DNA of 20,237 nucleotides from an uncultured Collinsella sp. (GCA_900541065.1 UQIE01000031.1:1-20237), one strand, 5' to 3'. Shown: positions 1 through 7,218, numbered from the stretch's first letter. Made by a program: numbers and translations. The notes: generated by a model from the sequence alone, not told the origin.

Positions 1-78
1 CGGTTCCACCGGGCCGCGCGGCAAGGAGATATATTGCCAGACCGGAGGGCCCCCGGGGGCGGGAATCTGGGCGTACAC
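1..78 (-). CDS. Possible 5' end of a truncated gene, function unknown
   Basis: On the minus strand a GTG at 78-76 opens a frame that stays open to the window edge (26 codons). The peptide begins (M)YAQIPAPGGPPVWQYISL and its codons end mostly in G or C, as in the real genes here. A TAGGA lies just upstream but only about 3 nt from the GTG, so the ribosome-binding site is poor. A second frame starting ATG near 86 is also open but gives an Arg-rich, less protein-like sequence. I do not recognise the product. It would follow the phosphomutase gene in the same direction. Codon composition is the main support, so this is tentative. Confidence 0.3.
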   Translation of the reverse strand, partial: MYAQIPAPGGPPVWQYISLPRGPVEP

Positions 79-167
79 ATTTCCTACGCATCTTTGAATC
101 CGACTAACGTTTGCCAGCCGTTACCTACCGCTCGCCGAGCATCTCTTTATATAAGGCAGTCTCATGG

Positions 168-1568
168 TTAAAGCGGATACGTCCCCCTAGCTAAAGCACA
201 GCCAGCATCGAGCAACTCATCACGTTCTTCCACCGAGAACCCCTCGGCGTAGACGCGCACCACTGGTTCGGTCCCGCTAGGACGGACCAGCAGCCACGTG
301 TCATCCTCGAATGCTAAACGCAAGCCATCCATATGACTAACGTTTTGCGGCACCTTGCCACAAATCGACTTGGGGTTTACGCCCGGCAGCAGGGTTCGTA
401 ACGTTTCGGCATCTTCGGCCTCAAGGCGTAAATCGCGTCGACCGTAACTCGTCTTACCAAAACTGTCCTCGAGTTGGTCGACCAGAACGCCCAAAGGCGC
501 GTCCGTCTTTGCCATAAGCTCACACAGAATCAGACAGGCGAGGATTCCATCGCGCTCGGGCATATGCGCGGCGATGCCGATACCACCGGCTTCTTCGCCG
601 CCTATGAGGACGCCGCCCTTCTTCATCTCCGCCGCTATATATTTGAAACCGACTGGTTTGACGGTCACGCGGCAGCCAAGCGCCTCGGCAATGCGACGCA
701 CGAGCGTCGAGCACGAAAGATTGACGACGACGCGCCCCTCCAAATTACGAAATTGAACCAAGTCGCCCAAAACGAGCGCCATGATCTGATGCGGATGTAT
801 ATATCTGCCGCGCTCGTCAACCGCGCCGATGCGGTCGGCGTCGCCGTCGGTCACCAGGCCAGCGCAAGCTCCGTCCTCGATAACCGTGCGCTCGCAAGCG
901 TCCACCCAAGGCTCAACGGGGTCGGGGCAGATATCTTCTTGGTCAGACGCCTGCCCGGCGTGAATCTCGTGCACCTCAACGCCAAGCTCGCGCAGCAAGT
1001 CGGCTAGATAGCCCTGGGCTGCGCCGCCCATGGGATCGACAACCACGCGCAAGTGCGCGGCGCGGATGGCTTCGGCATCGACAAACGATGCCACCGCCTG
1101 CATATAGTCAGGAATGATATCCGCGGTGCGATATTGCTCCTCGATCCCCATTGGCTCGGGAGCCATGGTCTCTTCGAGCTCTTCGATGACATCCTGGTTG
1201 GCGGTTGAGCCGTCACCCATGCGAATCTTGAGGCACAGATAACCCTGCGGATGATGGGACCCCGTCACCATGAGCGCGCCGCACGCCTCACCGTCATAAG
1301 CCGCCGCCCACGTAAGGGCAGGGGTCGGGACAGGTCGCGAAGCGAGCACGGCGTCTAGCCCGTGCGCTGCTAGCACACCCGCCGCAAGCTCAGCGAACTC
1401 GCGCGCCAGGGGCCGGGTGTCGAACCCTATATATACCGTTTTGCCCGGATTGGTCTTTTGCCACAACTCGCCGACGGCATCGGCGATACGGGCAACGTTA
1501 TCGGCAGTGAAGTCCTCATCGACGCGAGCGCGCCAACCGTCAGTTCCAAAATGAATTATCGCGCACAC
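168..1568 (-). CDS. Phosphoglucomutase/phosphomannomutase family protein
   Basis: A cytoplasmic alpha-D-phosphohexomutase that moves phosphate between C1 and C6 of a hexose or amino-hexose phosphate, through a phosphoserine and Mg2+. With the GTG start it is 466 aa, the usual family length. The four family motifs are in order: N-terminal FGTDGWRA (7-14); the phosphoserine loop TGSHHP (102-107, Ser104), a variant of the usual TASHNP; the metal loop DGDADR (241-246); the sugar loop GEEAGG (324-329); and the phosphate-binding RPSGTEP (429-435). The frame is open back to an ATG at 1652, but that ATG has no ribosome-binding site and adds 28 residues before the family's normal start. GTG 1568 has GAGGTG 7 nt upstream and begins just before FGTDGWRA. 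The gene is separated from mmuM by a terminator, so it probably has its own promoter. Glucose, mannose or glucosamine specificity cannot be decided from sequence. Confidence 0.93.
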   Translation of the reverse strand: MCAIIHFGTDGWRARVDEDFTADNVARIADAVGELWQKTNPGKTVYIGFDTRPLAREFAELAAGVLAAHGLDAVLASRPVPTPALTWAAAYDGEACGALMVTGSHHPQGYLCLKIRMGDGSTANQDVIEELEETMAPEPMGIEEQYRTADIIPDYMQAVASFVDAEAIRAAHLRVVVDPMGGAAQGYLADLLRELGVEVHEIHAGQASDQEDICPDPVEPWVDACERTVIEDGACAGLVTDGDADRIGAVDERGRYIHPHQIMALVLGDLVQFRNLEGRVVVNLSCSTLVRRIAEALGCRVTVKPVGFKYIAAEMKKGGVLIGGEEAGGIGIAAHMPERDGILACLILCELMAKTDAPLGVLVDQLEDSFGKTSYGRRDLRLEAEDAETLRTLLPGVNPKSICGKVPQNVSHMDGLRLAFEDDTWLLVRPSGTEPVVRVYAEGFSVEERDELLDAGCALARGTYPL

Positions 1569-1690
1569 GCGCAGACACCTCACAGTGTTTGGATCATGGT
1601 ACGCGTGAGGTATACCCGCAACACGCACTCGGCAACCTGCTGGCACCAGCATTCACCATTTGGGCAAATGCCGCCGAGGACATGCAAGCA

Positions 1691-1720
1691 ATAAAAAAAC
1701 CGCCCCGTATGGAGCGGTTT
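1691..1720 (-). terminator. Rho-independent terminator after mmuM
   Basis: Read on the minus strand, AAACCGCTCC and GGGGCGGTTT pair as a 10-bp stem (one G-T pair) around an ATAC loop, followed by a T-run. It lies 7 nt past the mmuM stop codon, so mmuM transcription should end before the phosphomutase gene. Its stem core (ACCGCCCCGT) recurs in the terminator after pepT. Confidence 0.85.
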
Positions 1721-1726
1721 TGCCCT

Positions 1727-2620
1727 TTATATATCGAGCGCCTCGGCCATCGCTGCCGTAGTGATTGCCGTGGTTCCACAGCAACTGCCCACCATTGCGG
1801 CACCGGCATGTCTCCATTCGATGCATGCGCGCGCGAAAGCTTCGGGGTTCTCGTGCCATACGGGGCCATCCTGAGTCTGGACCGGATCGCCTACGTTGGG
1901 ACGCACCGTGACGGGAGTAGTCGCCGATGCAACCATCCTGGGCACCGCCGCGTTCGCGGCCGCAAGCGAACAGCAATTAACACCAACCGAGTTTGCGCCG
2001 TGTTTTTCGGCGTACAAAACGGCTGCCTCGATGTTGAGGCCATCGCCCAACAGGTCGCCTTTATCGTCAACGACAAAACTCACCAGAACAGGCATGCCGT
2101 CGGCGGCATCTCGGACGCCGGCAAGCATGGGCTGCAGATTACGGATAGACGTCACCGTCTCGATCAGCAGACCGTCAACACCAGCATTGAGCAAGGCGTG
2201 CGCCTGTTCGCGCGCAATGCCTCGGATTTCACGATACTCGGCAGAGTCCTCGGCAAACCACTCAATACCGATCGGGCCCATCGAGCCCAGCAGCAGCTGA
2301 GGGTGCGCCTGGCGGGCATCGTCGACGGCCCCGCGATTGACCTCCGCCACGGACGGCGCAATCTGGTCGTGCTTGAGGGCATAGCTTGATGCCTGAAAGG
2401 TGTTGGTAATGAGCACCTGCGCGCCGGCGGCGACATACAAGCGATGGATACGAGAAACGGTCTGCGGCTCTGCCAGATTCCAAAACGCTGGTGGAATGTC
2501 GGCGGCATCGTACTCACTCAACAGAACACTGCCCATGGGGCCCTGCGCCAACAAGGTCTCGCTCGACAAGCGGCGCGTAAGTTCCTCGGCACCAAAGCGG
2601 TTGTAATAACTCGTATCCAT
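1727..2620 (-). CDS. mmuM: Homocysteine S-methyltransferase
   Basis: A 297-aa zinc enzyme of the homocysteine-binding (Hcy) domain family. It transfers a methyl group, typically from S-methylmethionine or S-adenosylmethionine, to homocysteine to make methionine. Family signatures are GPMGSVLL near the N-terminus (27-34), TNTFQAS (72-78), GVDGLLIET (147-155), GVNCC (213-217) and GSCCGTT (278-284). Cys216, Cys280 and Cys281 fit the three zinc ligands. The length matches stand-alone MmuM enzymes, with no folate or cobalamin domains as in MetH. The ATG at 2620 is 10 nt downstream of the repressor's stop, so the two genes are very likely co-transcribed. The ribosome-binding site is weak (GCGGG about 6 nt from ATG), which fits translational coupling to the upstream gene. 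A terminator follows directly. The methyl donor is not shown by sequence. Confidence 0.92.
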   Translation of the reverse strand: MDTSYYNRFGAEELTRRLSSETLLAQGPMGSVLLSEYDAADIPPAFWNLAEPQTVSRIHRLYVAAGAQVLITNTFQASSYALKHDQIAPSVAEVNRGAVDDARQAHPQLLLGSMGPIGIEWFAEDSAEYREIRGIAREQAHALLNAGVDGLLIETVTSIRNLQPMLAGVRDAADGMPVLVSFVVDDKGDLLGDGLNIEAAVLYAEKHGANSVGVNCCSLAAANAAVPRMVASATTPVTVRPNVGDPVQTQDGPVWHENPEAFARACIEWRHAGAAMVGSCCGTTAITTAAMAEALDI

Positions 2621-2630
2621 ATATATCCCG

Positions 2631-3053
2631 CTATTCCTCGACGCTGATTCCCTGCTTTTCTAGATAGGCGAGCCAGCGGCTCATCGTGTCCTCGGATAGC
2701 GCATGCTCCATCATGCAGGCCTCGGAATCGGCTCGCTCAAATTCGACACCGAGCTCCTGAACCAAAAACGTGCGGATGAGGCGATGACGGTACCAGATAG
2801 CCGTGCCAACCTCGCGGCCGCGATCGGTCAGGATTACCTTGCCGTAGTGCGATTGCTCGACAAGCTCGGATGCCTTGAGCGCCGAAACCGCTTTATTGAC
2901 CGATGCCTTGGAGACGCCAAGGCGCTGCGCGATGTCGACCGATCGCACACCGTTGGTTTCCCCCTCTTCGCTTTCAATGCGAACCATGCACTCCAAGTAG
3001 TCTTCGTTCGCCACCGTCAGATGCAGTTCGCGCGAGCTATTTGTCGTATCCAT
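2631..3053 (-). CDS. DtxR/MntR-family metal-dependent transcriptional repressor
   Basis: A 140-aa regulator with an N-terminal winged helix-turn-helix (about 18-75; recognition region GVSKASVNKAVSALK, then the wing YGKVILTDRG) and a metal-binding dimerisation helix region. EACMMEH (111-117) with His90 and the early NEDYLE matches the metal ligand pattern of this family. Having Cys113 in the ACxxEH motif is closer to DtxR/IdeR than to classic MntR, but the protein lacks the C-terminal SH3-like domain and is MntR-sized. The chosen ATG at 3053 follows AGAAGGGA about 9 nt upstream; an in-frame ATG at 3074 lacks a ribosome-binding site. It leads an operon with mmuM and is divergent from pepT. A palindrome at 3107-3126 overlaps its likely promoter, so autoregulation is plausible. 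Iron versus manganese response cannot be told. Confidence 0.9.
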   Translation of the reverse strand: MDTTNSSRELHLTVANEDYLECMVRIESEEGETNGVRSVDIAQRLGVSKASVNKAVSALKASELVEQSHYGKVILTDRGREVGTAIWYRHRLIRTFLVQELGVEFERADSEACMMEHALSEDTMSRWLAYLEKQGISVEE

Positions 3054-3084
3054 GATCTTCCGTCCCTTCTGCATTCAATGGCTG

Positions 3085-3090
3085 ATTCTA
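3085..3090 (-). promoter_or_regulatory. Candidate -10 box for the repressor-mmuM operon
   Basis: TAGAAT on the minus strand, 5 of 6 matches to TATAAT, 32 bp upstream of the repressor ATG. No good -35 is seen at the expected distance; that position falls inside the 3107-3126 palindrome. A promoter here is an inference from the single hexamer and its position. Confidence 0.45.
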
Positions 3091-3106
3091 CCCCATCCAA
3101 GCGTCG

Positions 3107-3126
3107 CGGTATGCCGTGGCATACCG
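3107..3126. promoter_or_regulatory. Palindromic operator candidate between the repressor and pepT
   Basis: CGGTATGCC-GT-GGCATACCG is a perfect inverted repeat with 9-bp arms around a 2-bp centre. It sits in the 120-bp divergent gap. It covers the -35 position of the repressor promoter and lies 4 bp upstream of an extended -10 (TGC-TAGAGT, 3127-3135) reading towards pepT. It has no T-run, so it is not a terminator. Its size is like that of DtxR-family boxes, though the sequence differs from the classical DtxR and MntR consensus. Confidence 0.65.
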
Positions 3127-3135
3127 TGCTAGAGT
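3127..3135 (+). promoter_or_regulatory. Extended -10 promoter candidate for pepT
   Basis: TGC-TAGAGT fits the extended -10 pattern TGnTAnnnT, 38 bp before the pepT ATG. The -35 position is occupied by the palindrome at 3107-3126 and shows no consensus. Evidence is motif match and position only. Confidence 0.4.
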
Positions 3136-3173
3136 TCTTGTTGCACACGACGACCAAGATTGGAGCGGTCTTT

Positions 3174-4421
3174 ATGGAAAACACCACCACGAACCCCGAT
3201 GTCCTCGAGCGCTTTTTGCGCTACGTCCAGATCAACACGCAGTCCGAGGATGCAAACTGCGACCAGGTACCCTCGAGCGCCGTTCAGTTTGACCTTGCCA
3301 ACGTGCTGGCTAAAGAGCTGCGCGAGCTTGGTGCGGAAGATGCCCACGTGACCGAGCACGCCTATGTCTGCGCGCATATCCCCGCAAGTGCGGGCGCTGA
3401 GGACAAGCCCGCCCTGGGCCTGATCGCCCATCTCGACACCACCGAAGTTGCACCGGGTGCCGGCGTGAAACCGCACATCGTACACTACGAAGGCGGCGAC
3501 CTGGTCTGCGGCACGGTTGACGGTAAGCCCGTTGCCATGAGTACCGCCAAGCTTCCCGCCCTGAACGACCTCGCGGGTGAGGACCTGGTCTGCAGCGATG
3601 GCACCACGCTGCTGGGCGCGGACGACAAGGCAGGCGTCGCCGAGATCATGTCACTTGTCGCGCGCATCGCTCAGGACCCCTCTCTGCCCCATCCCGCACT
3701 CGGCATTTGCTTCTGCCCTGACGAGGAGATCGGCCACGGAGCCGAGCTGTTGGATATCGATACCTTTGGCTGCAAGTACGCCTACACGGTCGACGGCGGC
3801 CCCATCGGCGAGCTGGAGTGGGAGTGCTTTAACGCCGCCGAGGCGACCGTCCGCTTTGAGGGCCAGTCCATCCACCCGGGCGACGCCAAGGGCCGTATGA
3901 TCAACGCAGGCAATCTGTTCTGCGACTTCAACGCGTTGCTCCCCTACGTGCAGCGCCCGGAGTATACGGAAGGCTACGAGGGCTTTTATCACCTTGAGGG
4001 CGTATCTGCGACCGTCGATCACGCCACAGCGCGTTATATCGTCCGCGACCATGACGCCGCCAAGTTCCAGCAGAAACTCGACCTTATTGATGCCGCCGCC
4101 TCGATGCTCAACCAGCGTCTGGGTGAGGAGCGCGTGACGGTCGAGATTAAGCAGCAGTATCGAAATATGGCCGAGATCGTTCGTGACTATCCCGAGCTTA
4201 TTGATGTTGTCAAGGAAGCCTACCTTGCCTGCGGCGTTGAGCCCCAAGTGCTGCCGATTCGCGGCGGCACCGACGGCGCCCAGCTGTCGTTCCGCGGTCT
4301 GCCCTGCCCCAACCTTTCCACCGGCGGCTATTGCTACCACGGCGTCAACGAGTTCGTCCCGGTTAGTTCGCTCGTCAAGATGACCGACGTGCTCCAGGAG
4401 CTCGTCACCCGCTTTGCATAA
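3174..4421 (+). CDS. pepT: Peptidase T (tripeptide aminopeptidase)
   Basis: A cytoplasmic di-zinc M20-family exopeptidase that releases the N-terminal residue of tripeptides. At 415 aa it has the usual PepT length. Metal and catalytic motifs are present: AHLDTTE (85-91, His86 and catalytic Asp88), GADDKAG (148-154, bridging Asp), CPDEEIG (181-187, catalytic Glu and metal Glu), TVDGG (205-209), then GQSIHPGDAKG (230-240) in the lid domain. IRGGTDGAQLSFRG and GGYCYHGVNE near the C-terminus supply the remaining substrate and zinc ligands. The frame is open far upstream, but only as the reverse of the repressor gene. The ATG at 3174 has GGAG 8 nt upstream and begins the protein where the family begins. 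It is the only confident plus-strand gene here and is followed by a strong terminator. Confidence 0.95.
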   Translation: MENTTTNPDVLERFLRYVQINTQSEDANCDQVPSSAVQFDLANVLAKELRELGAEDAHVTEHAYVCAHIPASAGAEDKPALGLIAHLDTTEVAPGAGVKPHIVHYEGGDLVCGTVDGKPVAMSTAKLPALNDLAGEDLVCSDGTTLLGADDKAGVAEIMSLVARIAQDPSLPHPALGICFCPDEEIGHGAELLDIDTFGCKYAYTVDGGPIGELEWECFNAAEATVRFEGQSIHPGDAKGRMINAGNLFCDFNALLPYVQRPEYTEGYEGFYHLEGVSATVDHATARYIVRDHDAAKFQQKLDLIDAAASMLNQRLGEERVTVEIKQQYRNMAEIVRDYPELIDVVKEAYLACGVEPQVLPIRGGTDGAQLSFRGLPCPNLSTGGYCYHGVNEFVPVSSLVKMTDVLQELVTRFA

Positions 4422-4445
4422 GGAACTCGAACAATCTAGGTAAGC

Positions 4446-4486
4446 AAAACCGCCCCGTCCTCAAAACCGAGAACGGGGCGGTTTTT
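4446..4486 (+). terminator. Rho-independent terminator after pepT
   Basis: AAAACCGCCCCGTcCTC pairs with GAGaACGGGGCGGTTTT over 17 positions with one mismatch, around an AAAACC loop, and ends in TTTTT. It lies 24 nt past the pepT stop. The A-run on the left means it could also work weakly on the opposite strand. Confidence 0.9.
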
Positions 4487-4489
4487 GGT

Positions 4490-4604
4490 GCAAGGGGAGT
4501 AGTCAGCACCGCAGGTTGAGCCAACGTCAGCGAGCGACGTCCAAGGCGAACAAGTTGGCATGAAAAAGGCAGGGCATTGACCTTCTGGTCATGCCCTGCC
4601 TTTT
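4490..4604. repeat. Dispersed intergenic repeat, copy A
   Basis: This block aligns with 20147-20237. Shared segments in the same order are GCAAGG, CAGC(A/G)CCGCAGGT(T/A)GAG, CAGCGAGCG, GA..CAAG.TG.C.TGAAA, AGGGC and GACCTTCTGGTC. The right end is a hairpin that copy B shares at its tip. Between copies the bases that would form the lower stem differ (GGCAGGGCAT here, AGGGCGCT there). Both copies are intergenic. Confidence 0.7.
4564..4604 (-). terminator. Terminator hairpin downstream of lcp, inside repeat copy A
   Basis: AAAAGGCAGGGCAT and ATGCCCTGCCTTTT pair perfectly, capped by GACC-TTC-TGGTC with a one-base bulge. On the minus strand the stem runs into TTTTT, so it should terminate lcp transcripts about 70 nt after the lcp stop. 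A/T runs on both sides make it potentially bidirectional. Confidence 0.8.
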
Positions 4605-4647
4605 GAATGACAAATTGTCGCCTTGGGCGGCGCGCAGCGTCGAGCCG

Positions 4648-4673
4648 TTACGGCGTTTGGTAAAACGCCGTAA
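4648..4673. other. Perfect hairpin directly after the lcp stop codon
   Basis: TTACGGCGTTT and AAACGCCGTAA form an 11-bp perfect stem with a GGTA loop, one base past the lcp TAA. There is no T-run on either side. It is more likely a 3'-end stabiliser or part of a two-hairpin terminator with 4564-4604 than a terminator alone. Confidence 0.6.
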
Positions 4674-4674
4674 C

Positions 4675-5910
4675 TTAGTAGTTGGCCTCGTAGCCGTTGC
4701 CGTCGCCGGTGGGCTCTTCGTAGTAGTCCGAATCGCTTGAATCGCTTGAGTCATCGGAATCGTCAGAGCTGACCGATGAGGTTGCGGTACCGTTTGCGTA
4801 GTCGTCAGACGTGTTGTTGTTCAGGTCGCCGATCGTAGAGCTGGAACCGTCGGAAAGACCCATGGTGTTGGGACCCTTGGGATCCTTGCCGGCATCGACG
4901 CGCTCCATCATTTCCTTGAGCTCGTCCTCGTAGACAAAGACGTAGCTCACTCCGTCGATCATGGTGCTGTCGTCGGCGTACGAGGGCAGGTTGGCCGAGT
5001 AGATACCGTCGACATCCATACCGCGCATGGCATTGACCGTAGCCACGATATCCTGAACGCTCATATCGGTTACGAGCATATCGGACAGCGAATTAACCAG
5101 GCCAAAGATCTTCGTGGCATCGAAGTTATTGAGAATCTGGTTGGCAAGGGTGCCAAGCACCTGACGCTGGTGGCGCATGCGCGTGTAATCGCCGTCGGCA
5201 TAGGTGTAGCGGCAGCGGGCATAGGTAAGGGCGGTGGCACCGTCCATATGCTGCTGGCCAGCGGTAATCTTAATATCCAGGTGCTCGGGGTCGTCAACAT
5301 CATCGGTTGCGTTAATGTCGATACCGCCAACCGAATCAATCAGCGCCTGCATACCGTCGAAGCTGACCTCGGCATAGTGGGAAATCTGAACACCGCACAG
5401 CTCGTTGACCGCCTCGACCATGGCCTCGGCGCCGCCAACGGTATGGCAGGCGTTGATCTTCATGGTCTCGCCCTTGTACTCGACCTTGGTGTCGCGCGGA
5501 ACGGAAATGAGCGTCGCCTGCTTTTGCGTGGGGTCGATGCGTGCCAGGATAATCGAGTCGGCACGATACGTATCCTCGCCCGGACGGCCGTCGGTGCCAA
5601 GAAGCAGCACGTAGAACGGATCCTTTGCCTCATCGGTGTCAACCAGAACCCGACGCAGATTGTCGGTAATGACATTAGAATCGCCGAGCTTGCCCATAAT
5701 GGTGGCAAACCACAGGCCGGCAGCGGTAGTGGCACTCAGCAGCACGCCAAGCACGACAATGAGCGCGACGTGACGAATCGTGTGGCTACGACGACGTTGA
5801 CGAGCGCGCTCGGAATAGCGAGCCACGTTATCGCGACTGTAGATCTTGGCCTGCGCACCAGTTGAGGGTCTTCGGGCGGTGGTATCCGCGAGGGGCTTTT
5901 TATTAAACAT
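4675..5910 (-). CDS. LytR-CpsA-Psr (LCP) family cell-envelope glycopolymer ligase
   Basis: A 411-aa membrane-anchored enzyme of the family that moves lipid-linked glycopolymers onto peptidoglycan. It has a basic cytoplasmic N-terminus (1-46, with RQRRRSHTIRH), one membrane helix (about 48-70), and an extracellular LCP domain (about 98-260). Conserved features are LLLGTDGR (102-109), YRADSI (115-120), SVPRDT (136-141), and ALTYARCRY...GDYTRMRHQRQ, which together supply the Arg and Asp residues that bind the pyrophosphate. The last ~60 residues are low-complexity Ser/Asp/Asn with SSDDSDDSSDSSDSD and an acidic, Tyr-containing end. ATG 5910 (MFNKK) has CAGG 6 nt upstream; a TTG two codons earlier is less likely. 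It begins 12 nt after the murA stop, so both wall genes are probably one transcript. The exact polymer is unknown. Confidence 0.9.
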   Translation of the reverse strand: MFNKKPLADTTARRPSTGAQAKIYSRDNVARYSERARQRRRSHTIRHVALIVVLGVLLSATTAAGLWFATIMGKLGDSNVITDNLRRVLVDTDEAKDPFYVLLLGTDGRPGEDTYRADSIILARIDPTQKQATLISVPRDTKVEYKGETMKINACHTVGGAEAMVEAVNELCGVQISHYAEVSFDGMQALIDSVGGIDINATDDVDDPEHLDIKITAGQQHMDGATALTYARCRYTYADGDYTRMRHQRQVLGTLANQILNNFDATKIFGLVNSLSDMLVTDMSVQDIVATVNAMRGMDVDGIYSANLPSYADDSTMIDGVSYVFVYEDELKEMMERVDAGKDPKGPNTMGLSDGSSSTIGDLNNNTSDDYANGTATSSVSSDDSDDSSDSSDSDYYEEPTGDGNGYEANY

Positions 5911-5922
5911 AGGCAACCTGTA

Positions 5923-7206
5923 TTAGTAGATGACGGGATCGGGGACGGTAGCATGCTCGACATGCGCGCCGAGCGCCTGCAGCTTTTCGACAAACTGCTC
6001 GTAGCCGCGCTTGATGTGATGGATGGCCGAAACCTCGGTCGTCCCGTCGGCGATCAAGCCCGCTACGACGAGGGCCGCTCCGCCACGCAGATCGGGCGAG
6101 GTAACCTGTGTACCCGAGAAGCCCTTGACGCCATGAATCATGGCATGATGGCTCTCGATACGAATGTCGGCACCCATGCGCACCAGCTCAGAGGCAAACA
6201 TAAAGCGATTCTCGAAGATGTTCTCGGTAATAACGGAACTGCCGTCGGCGAGAGCGGAGAGCACCATAATCTGCGCCTGCATGTCCGTCGGGAAACCGGG
6301 GAACGGAAGCGTCTGGATGTCGACCGGCTTGATACGCTCGGCACGGTTTACATGGACGACATCCTCGACGCGCTCGCAGTCGATACCCATGAGCTCCATC
6401 TTCTTGAGCACCATGCCCAAGTGAATGGGGCAAAAGCCCGTGACATCGACACCGCGATCGTCGGCCATCAACGCACCGGCAACGATAAAGGTACCGGCCT
6501 CGATGCGGTCGCCCACCACGCGATGGGTAACGGGATGGAGCTCTTCCACGCCTTCGATAGTCACGACGGGCGTACCCGCGCCGACAATCTTGGCGCCCAT
6601 CTCGTTGAGCATGTTGGCGAGATCGACGATCTCGGGCTCGCGGGCGGCATTGTCGATAACCGTGGTACCCTGCGCGCGCACGGATGCCATAATGAGGTTC
6701 TCGGTCGCACCGACGCTGGCGAACTCGAGCGTGACGGTGGTACCGCGCAGACCTTGGGGCGCATTAGCGTTGATGTAGCCGTGGGCGGTATCGAACTCTA
6801 CGCCCAGGGCCTCGAGACCCAGAATGTGCATATCGATCTTGCGAGCACCCAGGTTGCAGCCGCCCGGCATGGCGATCTTGGCGCGATGGAAACGGCCCAG
6901 CAGGGGTCCCATCACGGCTGTAGAAGCACGCATCTTGGCAACGAGCTCGTAGGGGGCCTCCCAAGAATCGACCTGAGAGGTATCAATCTCGAGCGTATGC
7001 TCGTCGAGAACATCGATCGTAGCGCCCATGCCCTTGAGCACCTTGCCCATCACGTGGACATCGGAAATATCGGGCACGTTCTGCAGCGTCGTCTTGCCCG
7101 GCGCCAGAAGCGTTGCCGCCATGAGTTTGAGCGCGGAGTTCTTGGCACCCGAGACGGGCACGGAGCCTCCGATGGCGTGGCCACCCTCAACGCGGATAAT
7201 ATCCAA
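5923..7206 (-). CDS. murA: UDP-N-acetylglucosamine 1-carboxyvinyltransferase
   Basis: Catalyses the first committed step of peptidoglycan synthesis: it transfers enolpyruvate from PEP to UDP-GlcNAc in the cytoplasm. At 427 aa it is full length. SGAKNSALK (19-27, Lys22 and Asn23) binds substrate. The catalytic loop PGGCNLGARKIDMHI carries Cys117, so this is the fosfomycin-sensitive type rather than the Asp variant. PGFPTDMQAQ contains the catalytic Asp, and HIKRGYEQF holds the C-terminal Arg. The start must be TTG (7206): the in-frame codon two upstream is a TAG stop, and AAAGGG lies 6 nt before the TTG. A hairpin with a T-run lies only 13 nt upstream, which is unusual (see findings). It is followed 12 nt later by lcp. 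Confidence 0.96.
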   Translation of the reverse strand: MDIIRVEGGHAIGGSVPVSGAKNSALKLMAATLLAPGKTTLQNVPDISDVHVMGKVLKGMGATIDVLDEHTLEIDTSQVDSWEAPYELVAKMRASTAVMGPLLGRFHRAKIAMPGGCNLGARKIDMHILGLEALGVEFDTAHGYINANAPQGLRGTTVTLEFASVGATENLIMASVRAQGTTVIDNAAREPEIVDLANMLNEMGAKIVGAGTPVVTIEGVEELHPVTHRVVGDRIEAGTFIVAGALMADDRGVDVTGFCPIHLGMVLKKMELMGIDCERVEDVVHVNRAERIKPVDIQTLPFPGFPTDMQAQIMVLSALADGSSVITENIFENRFMFASELVRMGADIRIESHHAMIHGVKGFSGTQVTSPDLRGGAALVVAGLIADGTTEVSAIHHIKRGYEQFVEKLQALGAHVEHATVPDPVIY

Positions 7207-7218
7207 GGTCTACCCTTT

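Noticed and set aside
55..130. Weak resemblance of the minus strand to the 3' part of tmRNA (GGCTGGCAAACG, then GATGCGTAGGAA and ATTCCCGCC)
   Set aside because: No T-arm stem, no TTCGA loop and no CCA end can be formed; the similarity is probably chance.
1569..1690. Promoter for the phosphomutase gene (TTGCCG ... TATACC)
   Set aside because: The spacer is only 15 bp and the -10 match is modest; a promoter is expected here but I cannot place it.
2703..3173. Upstream extension of the pepT frame
   Set aside because: It runs antisense through the repressor gene; the peptidase family begins at ATG 3174, which has a good ribosome-binding site.
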